Under the pieces are notes generated by a model, which worked only from the letters and a program-made list of their open reading frames with translations, had not been told where the DNA came from and did not search any database. A stretch of 64,000 bases of DNA from Pararhizobium sp. IMCC3301 (GTDB lineage: Bacteria; Pseudomonadota; Alphaproteobacteria; Rhizobiales; GCA-2746425), in contig NZ_CP132336.1 in the NCBI RefSeq assembly GCF_030758315.1, positions 1,550,001 to 1,614,000 on the forward strand. The letters are read 5' to 3'. Both the position numbers and the translations under genes were made by a program. This document shows positions 8,092-17,698 of the stretch, piece after piece (positions within the stretch are counted from its first letter, which is position 1; each line of letters opens with the position of its first letter).

Positions 8092-9655
8092 AGCGGCCAG
8101 CAAACCGGGCACCGGCCTGCGCAACGCTGCCCTGCTGCTCACTGTGTGGGAAATTGTCGGGCGTCTGGACCTGATAGCAGGCGGCGCTTTGCCATCCTTG
8201 TCGGAAATTCTGCTGCGTCTCTGGGTCGACCGCGCCGACTATCCGCCGCATGTTCTGGCGACACTGTATGCCTCCGGGCTTGGCTTTATCATCGGCAACG
8301 CGATTGGCATTTTCGCAGGTGTCGTGTTTGCCCTGTCTCCCACCACGCTGCGGCTGTTTCGCGGAGTCAACATTGCCATTTTTGCGCTGCCGCCCATCGC
8401 CATTGCGCCGATTCTGGTGCTCACTCTGTCAGGTATGGCCCCGCGCGTCGTGCTGGCCACGCTAGGTGTCTATTTCGTCACCATGACTGCCACCGTGATC
8501 GGCCTGTCGCAGACCGACAAACGCACGACCGATCTGATCAGGGCCTATGGCGGCTCCAGCTGGACAGTGCTGCGTCTGGTGCAGTTTCGCGGTGCGTTGC
8601 CAACCATCGTCTCTGCCTTCCGCATCGCCGCACCCAATGCGGTGCTGGGCGCCATTCTGGCGGAGTTCGGCGGGGGCGGCCGCTGGGGGCTGGGCTCCTA
8701 TCTGCTCGGCTCGCTGGGCCGCGGCAAACCTGACCGGCTGTGGGGCATCGGCCTGACGGCAACCGCCATTGCCGGGCTGAGCTATCTGGGCTTTGCCATC
8801 CTGTCCGATCGCTTTCTCGGATCGACCCGCGCGGTAACCTTGAATGCCGCAACGCCTGATGTAGCGGCACCGGCCTCTTCTGCCACCGGCCGTGGGCTTC
8901 TGACCATCGGCGCAATCGCACTGCCATTGCTGTTGTGGTGGGCCTATATCGAGCTGTCCGGTGTGCCGGGGCTGATATCGAAAACCCCATGGGGCGTGAT
9001 CGATTATCTGTTCCTTGCCAAAACCGCACCGGTGGCCCAGACCAAGCTGCTTCAGGCACTGGGGGAAACCCTGCCCATCACCTTTGTCGGCATGGCGATG
9101 GGGCTCGGTTTCGCCTTTCTGCTGGCGATCTGCTCACGGCTGTTTCCCCAGGCCATCCGCGCCTTCATGCCGGTTGCTCTGGTCACCCAGACGATGCCGC
9201 TGGTGGCCTTGACGCCGCTTCTGGTGCTGATTTTCGGGCGCGGCACAACGTTGACCTTGTGGGTCACGATTTCCGTGACCTTTTTTCCGGCTTTTGTCAC
9301 GCTCGCCCAAGGTATTGCGCTGGTGCCGCGCGGCACACAGGAGCTGCCGCGCGCCTATGGCGCAAGTCCGTGGCTGGAAATGCGCATGGTCACCATACCC
9401 GCCTCCCTGCCCTATCTGTTCGCCGCCACCCGCCTGACCGTCCCGCGCGCGCTTTTGGGGGTCATGATTGCCGAATGGCTGGCCACCGGAAAGGGCCTTG
9501 GCAATCTGCTCAACCAGTCCCGTGGCTATCTCGACTACGGCATGATCTGGAGTGTCGCCGCCGTATCGGTGCTGGTATCGGTGATCCTTTACCAGCTCGT
9601 CGTCCTCGCCGAACGCCGCATCCTGCACCGCTTCGGCATGCAGACCGCCGAATGA
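8081..9655 (+). CDS. Fused double ABC permease (two BPD_transp_1 domains)
   Basis: 524 residues from the ATG at 8081, which overlaps the ATPase gene by 11 bases. It holds two complete permease domains in tandem. The first (about residues 45-250) has the EAA loop RAYGGSSWTVLRLVQFRGALP; the second (about residues 330-515) has RAYGASPWLEMRMVTIPASLP. Each has about six membrane segments; a short hydrophilic linker near residue 250-280 separates them. Members of this importer class usually use two copies of one single-domain permease, so a fused pair serves as the whole membrane part and may bind ligand asymmetrically. It completes the transporter with the Tat-exported binding protein and the ATPase. 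Confidence 0.88.
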   Translation: MADEAASKPGTGLRNAALLLTVWEIVGRLDLIAGGALPSLSEILLRLWVDRADYPPHVLATLYASGLGFIIGNAIGIFAGVVFALSPTTLRLFRGVNIAIFALPPIAIAPILVLTLSGMAPRVVLATLGVYFVTMTATVIGLSQTDKRTTDLIRAYGGSSWTVLRLVQFRGALPTIVSAFRIAAPNAVLGAILAEFGGGGRWGLGSYLLGSLGRGKPDRLWGIGLTATAIAGLSYLGFAILSDRFLGSTRAVTLNAATPDVAAPASSATGRGLLTIGAIALPLLLWWAYIELSGVPGLISKTPWGVIDYLFLAKTAPVAQTKLLQALGETLPITFVGMAMGLGFAFLLAICSRLFPQAIRAFMPVALVTQTMPLVALTPLLVLIFGRGTTLTLWVTISVTFFPAFVTLAQGIALVPRGTQELPRAYGASPWLEMRMVTIPASLPYLFAATRLTVPRALLGVMIAEWLATGKGLGNLLNQSRGYLDYGMIWSVAAVSVLVSVILYQLVVLAERRILHRFGMQTAE

Positions 9656-9742
9656 TCTGAGATTTCTCCCTCACGAGCCTGCAATGCGGTGAAAGAAGAA
9701 CCATGCTGCATTTGCCCCAGCATTTCCCGCGTTGAGACAGGA

Positions 9743-10420
9743 TTATTGCGGCTGCGGATAGATTTGCAGTGACGGGATCATGACATGTTCGGGCTGCTCG
9801 ATGGCATAGATGAAGGCGCGGGCAATATCATCGGGGCGCAGCGCGTTGGGTTTGGGTTCATCGAAGAACGGCGTATCGACCATGCCCGGATTGATATTGG
9901 TGACCCTTGCGCCAGTGCCTGACAACTCGGCCGCGACATTCTCCGCATAGCCCCTTATGAACCACTTCGTCGCACCGTAAACCGATCCCGGCAAGGTCGC
10001 GTGCCCTGCGCGCGAACCGACAAATACCAGATGGCCTTTGGAGGCCTTCAGATGCGGAATGGCCAATTTTGCGGTGACGGCAACACCAAAATTATTCACC
10101 AGCACCATCTCTTTGAAATTGTCGATATCGCCATTTTCTGTGCCCATTGCGCTGGCGCCCAGACCGGCATTGGCCAACACCACATCCAGCCGTCCGAACC
10201 TGTCGGTGGCCGCAGCAAACATCGCCTTCTGCTGATCCGCATCGGTGACATCGCAGGTCACCGCCAGGGCATTTTCCGCCCCCAGTTCAGCGACCAGTCC
10301 TTCCAGCTTGTCGGCAGAGCGTGCTGCCAGAATGACTTTGTGCCCGGCCTTTGCCGAATGGCGCGCACAGGCCGCTCCGATGCCCGAAGAAGCGCCGGTG
10401 ATGAGAATGATTTTGCTCAT
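9743..10420 (-). CDS. Short-chain dehydrogenase/reductase
   Basis: 225 residues from the ATG at 10420, which has GGAAGGA upstream. Classical SDR: cofactor loop ITGASSGIGAA (residues 7-17), NAG in VVLANAGLGAS, and the catalytic Tyr-Lys in VYGATKWFIRGYAEN. The C-terminus NINPGMVDTPFFDEP and the total length match the YdfG/serine-3-dehydrogenase-like group that uses NADP and oxidises small hydroxy acids or 3-hydroxypropionate, but the substrate is not determinable. It stands alone, convergent with the ABC permease and divergent from an MFS gene. Confidence 0.87.
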   Translation of the reverse strand: MSKIILITGASSGIGAACARHSAKAGHKVILAARSADKLEGLVAELGAENALAVTCDVTDADQQKAMFAAATDRFGRLDVVLANAGLGASAMGTENGDIDNFKEMVLVNNFGVAVTAKLAIPHLKASKGHLVFVGSRAGHATLPGSVYGATKWFIRGYAENVAAELSGTGARVTNINPGMVDTPFFDEPKPNALRPDDIARAFIYAIEQPEHVMIPSLQIYPQPQ

Positions 10421-10590
10421 GATATGTCCTTCCAAAAATGTCGCCACGTAGAACGCATTGGACGGCTATACACCAAATGCTCTCTGTTTGTGCGCGGCAA
10501 GGGCCAAATTGTGCTACAAAGCCCGGCACAGCCTGGCGCAGCATCCAGGCATCTCAATGCCACGACGCTTGAGACGGAGAGAGCGCAGAC

Positions 10591-11805
10591 ATGGATAAAT
10601 CAGACCGGCAACCGACCTATCGCTGGGTGATTGTGACGGCCTCAGCGCTGATTCTGGCTGTCTCGATGGGAGCCACCGTCAACGGCCTGTCGGCTTTTAT
10701 TGTGCCGATGCAGGATGCTTTCGGCTGGCAACGCGGCGACATTACGCTGATCAATTTCTCCGGGATTATGGGCCTGGCGTTCGGCGGACTGGTGATGGGG
10801 CCACTGGCCGACCGCAAGGGCACGCGGCCTGTCGTGCTTGGCGGTGTCATTGTGCTTGGCCTGTGCTATCTGGCCGCCTCTGTCGTGACCTCCCTGTGGC
10901 AGTTCTATCTTCTGTTCTTCATTGGCGGTTTTTTTGGCGCAGGCGCAATTTTCCCGCCGGTGATGGCTGCCGTTGGCAACTGGTTTCAAGTCGGTGTCGG
11001 CACGGCCATCGGCATTGCCTCGGCCGGGCAGGCGCTGGGCCAGGGTGGCGTGCCATTTGTGTCATCCCTCCTGATCGGCTCATTTGGCATCAGCGGCGCT
11101 TTTGGCATCACCGGCGCAGTCATGCTGGCGGCCCTTGTGCCGCTGGCCTGTCTGCTGCGAAACCCGCCTCAGCGCAGCGCCGCGATGCAACAAAGTGATG
11201 CTGCCGAGGAAGAAAACAGACTTCCCACCAGAACCGTTGTCATGCGCATGAGCGCTGCCATAACTTTGTGCTGCATCTGCATGTCCGTCCCGCTGATGCA
11301 CCTCGTGCCGCTCATTCAGGATCGCGGATTTTCCGCAGAACAGGCCGGCAGCGTAATTTTCGTGATGTTGCTGGTGGCCATCATCGGCCGCCTCTCCTTC
11401 GGCATGCTGGCCGACCGGATTGGCGCATTGCCCGCCTATATGACTGCGACAGCCTGGATGACGCTGATGGTATTTGGCTTCATTTACGTCCAGAACATCG
11501 GATCATTCTACGCCTATGCGGTGATTTACGGATTTGGCTATGCCGGCGTCATGACCGGCGTGCTGGTCTCGATCCGCATGCTGACCCCGCCCTCCCGGCG
11601 CGCTTCAGCCATTGGCATCGTCATCATGTTCGGCTGGTTCGGCCATGCCATTGGCGGTTATCAGGGCGGTTTGCTTTACGATCTGACCGGCAACTACACC
11701 GCCGCCTACGCCGTCGCTGCCCTCGCCGGCATTCTCAACCTGATCATCGTCAGCAGCCTGTTCCGCAAAACCCGGCGGCTTGAAGGGATGGCTATGGCTG
11801 CGTGA
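10591..11805 (+). CDS. MFS transporter
   Basis: 404 residues with about twelve membrane segments. The loop 2-3 signature of the major facilitator family is present as GPLADRKGTRPVVLGG (about residues 70-85), and a second half-signature, GMLADRIGALPAYM, lies in the second half. A charged central loop (AAMQQSDAAEEENRLPTR) separates the two six-helix bundles. It resembles oxalate/formate- and monocarboxylate-type MFS proteins. It is divergent from the SDR gene, and the two could share a substrate, but there is no direct proof. Confidence 0.85.
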   Translation: MDKSDRQPTYRWVIVTASALILAVSMGATVNGLSAFIVPMQDAFGWQRGDITLINFSGIMGLAFGGLVMGPLADRKGTRPVVLGGVIVLGLCYLAASVVTSLWQFYLLFFIGGFFGAGAIFPPVMAAVGNWFQVGVGTAIGIASAGQALGQGGVPFVSSLLIGSFGISGAFGITGAVMLAALVPLACLLRNPPQRSAAMQQSDAAEEENRLPTRTVVMRMSAAITLCCICMSVPLMHLVPLIQDRGFSAEQAGSVIFVMLLVAIIGRLSFGMLADRIGALPAYMTATAWMTLMVFGFIYVQNIGSFYAYAVIYGFGYAGVMTGVLVSIRMLTPPSRRASAIGIVIMFGWFGHAIGGYQGGLLYDLTGNYTAAYAVAALAGILNLIIVSSLFRKTRRLEGMAMAA

Positions 11806-11855
11806 GGCGGGAGAAGACAAAAATACCGCCAGTTTTGCCTCAGATGCCTCCCCCG

Positions 11856-12518
11856 CTACGCCCCGTCCTTCTGCGACAGCAGAAACACCGCCTGTTCGCC
11901 GATCACGTTTTTCACCGCCAGCGGCCAGCTGTCCGGCAGCGGCCGGCGGCCGCCGCCCAGCGCGACAAACTTGTCGATGCGCGCATCGGCCTGCGCACAC
12001 AGATCGAAAAAATCGCGGATCGTGCAGAAATGAATGTTGGGGCTGTCATACCAGGTGTAGGGCAGATCCTCGGTCACCGGCATTTCGCCTTTCAGCAGCA
12101 AATGCGCGCGCATGCGCCAGAAGCCGAAATTTGGAAATGACACGATGGCGTGCCGGCCGATCCGCAGCAACTCGCGCAACACGACTTCCGGCCTGCGGGT
12201 CGCCTGAATGGTCTGCGACAGAACCACAAAATCAAAACCCTTGTCAGGATAATGGAAAAGGTCCGTATCGGCATCACCCTGGACCACGGCAATGCCCTTC
12301 GACACCGCCACGCTGACGCCCTTCTGGCTGATTTCAATGCCACGGGCATTGATGTTTTTCTGCTGCTTCAACAGCGCGATCAGCGCTCCGTCGCCGCTGC
12401 CGACATCCAGCACTTTCGCACCATCGGGTATCAGTTGCGTGATGATCCGGTAGTCGGCCCGGTTCGGGTCAGCCGTCATTGTCAGATCAATGCTTGGACC
12501 GGCCTTGTCATCGCTCAT
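11856..12518 (-). CDS. metW: Methionine biosynthesis protein MetW
   Basis: 220 residues. It has an AdoMet-type methyltransferase fold with the glycine motif [15 protein letters not shown] (about residues 37-51) and the MetW-specific blocks [37 protein letters not shown] and [13 protein letters not shown]. MetW proteins pair with the MetX homoserine acyltransferase and are needed for its activity in some proteobacteria. Here the two genes overlap by four bases (ATGA), which fits a complex formed during translation. Confidence 0.93.
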   Translation of the reverse strand: MSDDKAGPSIDLTMTADPNRADYRIITQLIPDGAKVLDVGSGDGALIALLKQQKNINARGIEISQKGVSVAVSKGIAVVQGDADTDLFHYPDKGFDFVVLSQTIQATRRPEVVLRELLRIGRHAIVSFPNFGFWRMRAHLLLKGEMPVTEDLPYTWYDSPNIHFCTIRDFFDLCAQADARIDKFVALGGGRRPLPDSWPLAVKNVIGEQAVFLLSQKDGA

Positions 12519-13702
12519 GTTGCGGCCGCCAGCCCCAGTTCTTCCGCCCCCGCCCGGATAAAGCCGCCAACCGTATCGAACAATTCGGGCAGCTCCAGCA
12601 GGAAGGCATCATGCCCCTTGTCGGTTTCAACCTCGACAAAGGAGACATTGGCCCCCGCCGCGTTCAGGGCATGAACAATAGCGCGGTTTTCAGAGGTCGG
12701 AAACAACCAGTCGCTGGTGAAGGAGACACAGCAGAACCGGGTCGGGGTCTGATCGAAAGCATGCGCCAGCTTGCCGCCGAATTCCGCTGCCAGATCGAAA
12801 TAATCCATCGCCCGCGTCATATAGAGGTAGCTGTTGGCATCGAACCGGTCAACGAAGCTCATGCCCTGGTGGCGCAGATAGGATTCAATTTGAAAATCGG
12901 CTTCAAAACCGAAAGTGACGTCCTCACGTTCCTGCAGGTTGCGGCCGAATTTACGGTGCAGAGCGCCTTCTGACAAATAGGTGATATGCGCGGCCATACG
13001 CGCCACAGCCAGCCCTTTTGTCGGGCGTATGCCGAAACTGTAATAATCGCCGCCATGCCAGTTCGGATCGGCCATCACCGCTTGCCGCCCGACTTCATGA
13101 AACGCGATATTCTGCGAGGTGTGGCGAGCCGCGGTGGCGATGGGTACCGCGGCAAACACACGTTCCGGATAGCTCGCCGCCCATTGCAGCACCTGCATGC
13201 CGCCCATCGAGCCGCCGATCACGGCGAACAGGCGGTCAATGCCGAGATAATCTATCAGTTTTGCCTGCGCATTGACCATATCGCGGATCGTCACCACCGG
13301 GAATCCAAGCCCGTATGGGGTGCCGTCTGCTGTCTCACTGGCCGGGCCGCTTGATCCCATGCAGCCGCCAATGACATTGCTGCAGATCACATAAAACCGG
13401 TTGGTGTCGATAGGCTTGCCCGGACCGACCAGGGAATCCCACCAGCCTGACTTGCCGGTAATCGGATTTTGCGTGGCAACATGCTGGTCGCCAGTCAGGG
13501 CATGGCAGACCAGAACCGCATTGGTTTTGTCGGCATTCAGTGTGCCATAGGTCTGGTAAGCGATCTGCAACGGGGCCAGCTCCGCCCCTGCGGCCATCTG
13601 CAGGCCGTCGTCTGTTCCAAAGCGCACCACCAGACCACTGGGCGTGCGCGCTTCTTTCAACGCCGCCGGAAGATGGTCATTGCTGATACTGGATTGCGAC
13701 AT
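12515..13702 (-). CDS. metX: Homoserine O-acyltransferase MetX
   Basis: 395 residues, alpha/beta-hydrolase fold. The nucleophile elbow is [10 protein letters not shown] (serine near residue 163); the early oxyanion region is [12 protein letters not shown] and the C-terminal acid/histidine region DWLFPT...[13 protein letters not shown]. It transfers an acyl group to L-homoserine in the first committed step of methionine synthesis. Annotations normally say acetyl-CoA, but many MetX proteins that occur with MetW use succinyl-CoA, so the donor is left open. I looked for a SAM-II riboswitch upstream and did not see its conserved core. Confidence 0.93.
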   Translation of the reverse strand: MSQSSISNDHLPAALKEARTPSGLVVRFGTDDGLQMAAGAELAPLQIAYQTYGTLNADKTNAVLVCHALTGDQHVATQNPITGKSGWWDSLVGPGKPIDTNRFYVICSNVIGGCMGSSGPASETADGTPYGLGFPVVTIRDMVNAQAKLIDYLGIDRLFAVIGGSMGGMQVLQWAASYPERVFAAVPIATAARHTSQNIAFHEVGRQAVMADPNWHGGDYYSFGIRPTKGLAVARMAAHITYLSEGALHRKFGRNLQEREDVTFGFEADFQIESYLRHQGMSFVDRFDANSYLYMTRAMDYFDLAAEFGGKLAHAFDQTPTRFCCVSFTSDWLFPTSENRAIVHALNAAGANVSFVEVETDKGHDAFLLELPELFDTVGGFIRAGAEELGLAAAT

Positions 13703-13741
13703 GGTGCTGGTGGAGGCTCATATTTGCTTGAGATCGCCGGA

Positions 13742-13771
13742 TAGCTACGGGCAGCACTTGTGGACTGTCAA
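13742..13771 (-). promoter_or_regulatory. Possible sigma-70-type promoter for metX
   Basis: On the minus strand TTGACA (13766-13771), an 18-base spacer and TAGCTA (13742-13747) lie about 40 bases upstream of the metX start. The -35 is perfect and the -10 weak. No riboswitch or leader structure is evident between it and the start. Confidence 0.35.
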
Positions 13772-13893
13772 TGTTTTCTTTGATTTTCGCCCCGACCACG
13801 CATATGAAGACCCGTCTTGGACAATGCAATTGCAATGGCTGTAACCAGGATCGATGGGACCCGCCATCCGGCGGTGACAAAGAGGAAGCAACA

Positions 13894-15009
13894 ATGCCAG
13901 ACACGTCTCACAGAGGCCCGGTACCGCGTGCGTCCGTGATGAAGATCGCGCCTTATGTTCCGGGCAAAAGCCAGGCCAGCGGTGTCGATCCGAAAAGCGG
14001 CAAGGTTTTCAAACTGTCCTCCAATGAAAATCCGCTGGGGCCAAGTCCGCGCGCCCTTGCCGCGCTGCAGGACGCCCCCCGTCTGGAAGACTATCCCGAT
14101 GGCAGTTCCACCAGGCTGCGTCAGGCCATAGCAAATGCACATGGTCTCAACCCGGCGCGGATTGTCTGCGGCTCCGGATCGGATGAGATTCTCTCGCTTC
14201 TGGCCTATGCCTATCTTGGTCCGGGCGATGAAGCGATTTACAGCGAGCACGGCTTTCTGGTCTACAAGATTGCGATTCTGGCGGCAGGGGCCGAGCCGGT
14301 TGTGGTGCCCGAGCGCGACTATACCGCCGAGGTGGATGCCATTGTTGCCGCCGTTACCGCGAAAACCAAAGTGGTGTTCCTCGCCAACCCCAATAATCCA
14401 ACCGGCACCTACATCCCGTTTGACGAGGTTAAACGGCTGCACGCGGCATTGCGCCCGGACATTCTTCTGGTGCTGGATGCCGCCTATGCGGAATACGTCC
14501 GGCGCAATGATTACGAATCCGGTCTGGAACTGGTCGCCAACTCGGCAAATGTCGTGATGACGCGGACGTTTTCGAAGATTTTCGGCCTGGCCAATCTGCG
14601 CCTCGGCTGGTGCTTTGGCCCTGAAGGCGTGATTGACGCAATCAACCGCATTCGCGGACCGTTCAATGTCAATGGCGCTGCTCTGGCCGCCGGTGAAGCC
14701 GCTATTACCGATACCGACCACGTCGCCAGATCGGTCATTCACAATGAGGACTGGCTCAAACGGATGACGAAGGGCTGCGAGGCACTCGGTTTGAAAGTCA
14801 CACCCAGTGTGGGAAATTTCGTGCTGGTGCATTTCCCGCAGACCGCGCAACACTCGGCGGAACAGGCTGATAATTTTCTCCAGGCGCGCGGCTGCGTGGT
14901 GCGCCGGGTCAGCGCTTACGGCCTGCCCAATGCGCTGCGCATTACCATCGGCACAGAGCAGGCCAATCTCGCAGTTCTGGCCGCCTTCAAGGAATTTTTG
15001 AGTAAGTGA
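13894..15009 (+). CDS. hisC: Histidinol-phosphate aminotransferase
   Basis: 371 residues. The start ATG at 13894 follows GAGGAAGC; an in-frame ATG at 13771 would add a cysteine-rich leader unlike the family. PLP enzyme of fold type [13 protein letters not shown] (about residues 36-47), [18 protein letters not shown], the aspartate in [10 protein letters not shown] and the PLP lysine in [17 protein letters not shown]. It catalyses imidazole-acetol phosphate plus Glu to histidinol phosphate, and in many alphaproteobacteria also the aromatic amino-acid transamination, which suits its position 12 bases before tyrC. Confidence 0.94.
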   Translation: MPDTSHRGPVPRASVMKIAPYVPGKSQASGVDPKSGKVFKLSSNENPLGPSPRALAALQDAPRLEDYPDGSSTRLRQAIANAHGLNPARIVCGSGSDEILSLLAYAYLGPGDEAIYSEHGFLVYKIAILAAGAEPVVVPERDYTAEVDAIVAAVTAKTKVVFLANPNNPTGTYIPFDEVKRLHAALRPDILLVLDAAYAEYVRRNDYESGLELVANSANVVMTRTFSKIFGLANLRLGWCFGPEGVIDAINRIRGPFNVNGAALAAGEAAITDTDHVARSVIHNEDWLKRMTKGCEALGLKVTPSVGNFVLVHFPQTAQHSAEQADNFLQARGCVVRRVSAYGLPNALRITIGTEQANLAVLAAFKEFLSK

Positions 15010-15021
15010 GTTGACCTCCGC

Positions 15022-15987
15022 ATGACGAAGTCTCTGCAAACCCCTGTCTTTGGCAGACTGGCTCTGATCGGCATTGGCCTGATCGGCTCGTCGATTGCCC
15101 GCGTCGCCCGCGCCAGAAATCTGGCTGGCCACATTGCGATCTATTCGCGCAGCGCGGAAACGATCGCCCGTGCCGGGGAGTTGCAGCTGGGCGACAGCTA
15201 TTCGACAGATCCGGCGGAGGCTGCGCGCGACGCGGATTGCATCATCATCTGTGTGCCGGTCGGAGCCAGCACGCAGATTGCCAGAGCGATTGCACCGCAT
15301 TTAAAACCCGGCGCCATCGTTTCCGATGTCGGGTCGGTCAAACGCGCCGTGATCGAGCAGATTCAGCCGCATCTGCCCGACAATGTGCATTTCATACCCG
15401 CCCATCCGGTGGCCGGCACTGAAAAATCCGGCCCTGATGCCGGTTTTGAAACCCTGTTCGACAACCGCTGGTGTATTCTGACCCCGCTGCCTGAAACCGA
15501 TCAGCAGGCGATTGAAACACTGTCGCGTTTCTGGTCCGCCTGCGGTGCCAATATGGAGCAGATGGATGCGGATCATCATGATCTGGTGCTGGCTATCACC
15601 AGCCATCTGCCGCATCTGATCGCCTATAATATCGTCGGCACGGCCAATGATCTGGAAACCGTGACCCAGTCGGAAGTGATGAAATATTCCGCCGGTGGCT
15701 TTCGCGATTTTACTCGGCTGGCCGCATCCGACCCGACCATGTGGCGCGATGTCTGCCTGCACAACAAGGATGCGCTGCTGGAGATGCTGGCACGCTTTTC
15801 CGAGGATTTGTCAGCGCTTCAGCGGGCGATTCGCTGGAGCAAGGGCGATGAGCTTTTTGACCTGTTCACCCATACCAGAGGCATTCGCCGCGCCATTATC
15901 GATGCCGGACAGGAAGTCGATCTGCCGGATTTCGGACGCCAGGCTGGTAAGCCGGGCAGCGATGAAAAGCGCGACGCCCTAAAATAG
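15022..15987 (+). CDS. tyrC: Prephenate/arogenate (cyclohexadienyl) dehydrogenase
   Basis: 321 residues. The N-terminal NAD-binding loop is LIGIGLIGSSIARVA. It is followed by VGSVK and the substrate-site block HFIPAHPVAGTEKSGPDAG (histidine near residue 132), then the helical dimerisation domain with SHLPHLIAYNIV and FRDFTRLAASDPTMWRD. It oxidatively decarboxylates prephenate or arogenate on the way to tyrosine. It forms an operon with hisC. Its last bases overlap the end of the convergent DUF2125 gene by nine bases. Confidence 0.93.
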   Translation: MTKSLQTPVFGRLALIGIGLIGSSIARVARARNLAGHIAIYSRSAETIARAGELQLGDSYSTDPAEAARDADCIIICVPVGASTQIARAIAPHLKPGAIVSDVGSVKRAVIEQIQPHLPDNVHFIPAHPVAGTEKSGPDAGFETLFDNRWCILTPLPETDQQAIETLSRFWSACGANMEQMDADHHDLVLAITSHLPHLIAYNIVGTANDLETVTQSEVMKYSAGGFRDFTRLAASDPTMWRDVCLHNKDALLEMLARFSEDLSALQRAIRWSKGDELFDLFTHTRGIRRAIIDAGQEVDLPDFGRQAGKPGSDEKRDALK

Positions 15988-16992
15988 GTTCGGAATCCGC
16001 CCGACTGGCAGCAATCCGGCACTGACGACGCCGTTTCTCAGAAACAGCGAAATCACCACATTGCCATCCGCATTGTCGGTCGAAAGATTTTTGAACGTTG
16101 CGGCAATCTGTTCTGCGTTTTCGCGATACTGCGGCGCCAGCGCTGCCACCAGTTCAGGGAATTTCTCCATACCGGAAATCTCCAGCCTGACCTTGCCGGA
16201 GACCAGCCCGTCCTGGGAAATCGTCACCGGGCCTGATGCATTGGCGGAAAATCCAAGACTGCTGAAACGGGCTGACGCAACGTCGAGTGCACCGCCATTG
16301 TCAAGCCAGGTGCGGATCAGCATTTCCGGGTCAAACCCAAGTGCTTCCCCGACATTTCCGGCAGTCGCCAGCAGGCGCAGATCCATGGCCGGCAACTCAC
16401 CGCCGAAACGTGTGGTCAGAACATCGCTGACCGTCAGGGCGACATCAAAATCCGCCGGCACGTCGGGATTCGGCCGCAGATGCAATTGCGCATCTTTCAG
16501 CGCTACCTGTTCCAACCCGGCCATGCCGGAGCGGGCGGTCGTGCTGAGGGTCACGTCCTCTGCCACAAATGAAGCCCGCTTTAGCCCGGACAGACCAGCT
16601 GCAACACTGGAACGCGCCGTCTTCCAACGCCCGGTGAGTTCGCCGGTCAGACCTGCCGCTGGAGATAATTTAATCGTCAGCGGGCCATCGGCTTCGGTAA
16701 TCACCAGACCGGGATTATACAGCAGAGCAACGCTGCGCACCGCATCAATATCGGCTGCGATGCCCTGATCCTGCGCGTCAAGGCCAGCCTGGCCACAGCT
16801 CACTTCGATATGGAATGGAAACCCCGAGACAGTGCGATTTTCACAGCTGACATCTCGGCCCATTTCCACACTGCGCCGTTCAACCCGGTCGAGCACCTTT
16901 CCGGCTGCCACACTGGCACCATACCAAAGCACCGACCACAGCGCTATAACGGCCACAATTACGCCAATCAGCCATTTAACTTTACGAGCCAT
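15979..16992 (-). CDS. DUF2125 protein, membrane-anchored
   Basis: 337 residues from the ATG at 16992, placed behind GGAAGG. An upstream ATG at 17061 would add 23 residues encoded by a tandem repeat and has poor ribosome spacing. The N-terminus MARKVKWLIGVIVAVIALWSVLWYG is a signal anchor (shown for its position, residues 1-25 of the anchor region). The rest is a periplasmic beta-rich domain of the DUF2125 family, with CENRTVSGFPFHIEVSCG near residue 55. The family is widespread in Rhizobiales next to tyrC; its function is unknown. The relation to AsmA-like lipid-transport domains is only suspected. Confidence 0.82.
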   Translation of the reverse strand: MARKVKWLIGVIVAVIALWSVLWYGASVAAGKVLDRVERRSVEMGRDVSCENRTVSGFPFHIEVSCGQAGLDAQDQGIAADIDAVRSVALLYNPGLVITEADGPLTIKLSPAAGLTGELTGRWKTARSSVAAGLSGLKRASFVAEDVTLSTTARSGMAGLEQVALKDAQLHLRPNPDVPADFDVALTVSDVLTTRFGGELPAMDLRLLATAGNVGEALGFDPEMLIRTWLDNGGALDVASARFSSLGFSANASGPVTISQDGLVSGKVRLEISGMEKFPELVAALAPQYRENAEQIAATFKNLSTDNADGNVVISLFLRNGVVSAGLLPVGRIPNLF

Positions 16993-17003
16993 AGAACCTT
17001 CCA

Positions 17004-17049
17004 ACTGGACAATCTTGCCACCGGATAATCTTGCACCGGATAACCTTGC
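17004..17049 (-). repeat. 15-bp tandem repeat just upstream of the DUF2125 gene
   Basis: On the plus strand: a diverged copy ending TGGACAATCTTGCC, then ACCGGATAATCTTGC (17020-17034) and ACCGGATAACCTTGC (17035-17049). On the gene strand it reads in frame as ARLSG-ARLSG if translation began at 17061, but it lies before the preferred start at 16992, so it is most likely untranslated leader. Confidence 0.75.
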
Positions 17050-17139
17050 AACGGGCCTCATCCATCCTGTACCTTAACCCGCATGTCAGCGACGCATCTG
17101 CAAGCTGTTCCACAGGACATCAGGAAACGCGGAGAGCAT

Positions 17140-17664
17140 ATGCGTCATTTTTGGGTTTTTGGCTACGGCTCTTTGATGTGGCGCCCGGGTTTTGCCTATG
17201 CAAGATGTGAAACCGCGCTTTTGTATGGCGCACATCGCAGCCTGTGCGTTTATTCCTATGTTCATCGCGGCACGCCGGAACGGCCGGGCCTGGTTCTGGG
17301 CCTTGACCGGGGGGGCACCTGCAAAGGACTGGCGTTTGCGGTCGAACCGGAGAACTGGCAGGCAACGCTGGCCTATCTGCGCAAACGCGAGCAGGCAACC
17401 ATGGTCTATAAGGAGGCCACGCGGACAGTGCGGCTGGCAAGTGGCGAATCAGTTTCCGCCCTCAGCTACCTGGTCGATCGTGACCACGAACAATATGCCG
17501 GCAAGCTTGATCTGCAGGAGCAACTCGCTCTGGTCCAGGCCAGTCACGGACAATCAGGGCCGAACACCGATTATGTGATGAATACCCAGGCTCATCTGAA
17601 GGAAACCGGAACCCACGATCCGGCGCTGTCCTGGCTGACCCGGCAATTGCAAAGCGGTTCATGA
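17140..17664 (+). CDS. chaC: ChaC-like gamma-glutamylcyclotransferase
   Basis: 174 residues from the ATG at 17140 (GGAG five bases upstream); an ATG at 17083 is possible. The N-terminus MRHFWVFGYGSLMWRPGF carries the YGSL substrate loop, and HRGTPERPGLVLGLDRGGTCKG follows (parts quoted). The catalytic glutamate lies in LRKREQATMVYKEATR, and the C-terminal YVMNTQAHLKETG block is typical of ChaC. The enzyme cleaves glutathione to 5-oxoproline and Cys-Gly. It stands alone, convergent with the next gene. Confidence 0.87.
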   Translation: MRHFWVFGYGSLMWRPGFAYARCETALLYGAHRSLCVYSYVHRGTPERPGLVLGLDRGGTCKGLAFAVEPENWQATLAYLRKREQATMVYKEATRTVRLASGESVSALSYLVDRDHEQYAGKLDLQEQLALVQASHGQSGPNTDYVMNTQAHLKETGTHDPALSWLTRQLQSGS

Positions 17665-17698
17665 AACACCTTGCCGCAGGCCGGGCAGCAAACTCTGC

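Noticed and set aside
13703-13893. SAM-II or other methionine riboswitch before metX
   Set aside because: The conserved SAM-II core and pseudoknot-forming pattern are not visible on the minus strand; only a possible promoter was seen.
13768-15300. 510-codon minus-strand frame over hisC and tyrC
   Set aside because: It is antisense to two confidently identified genes and has no domain or ribosome site.
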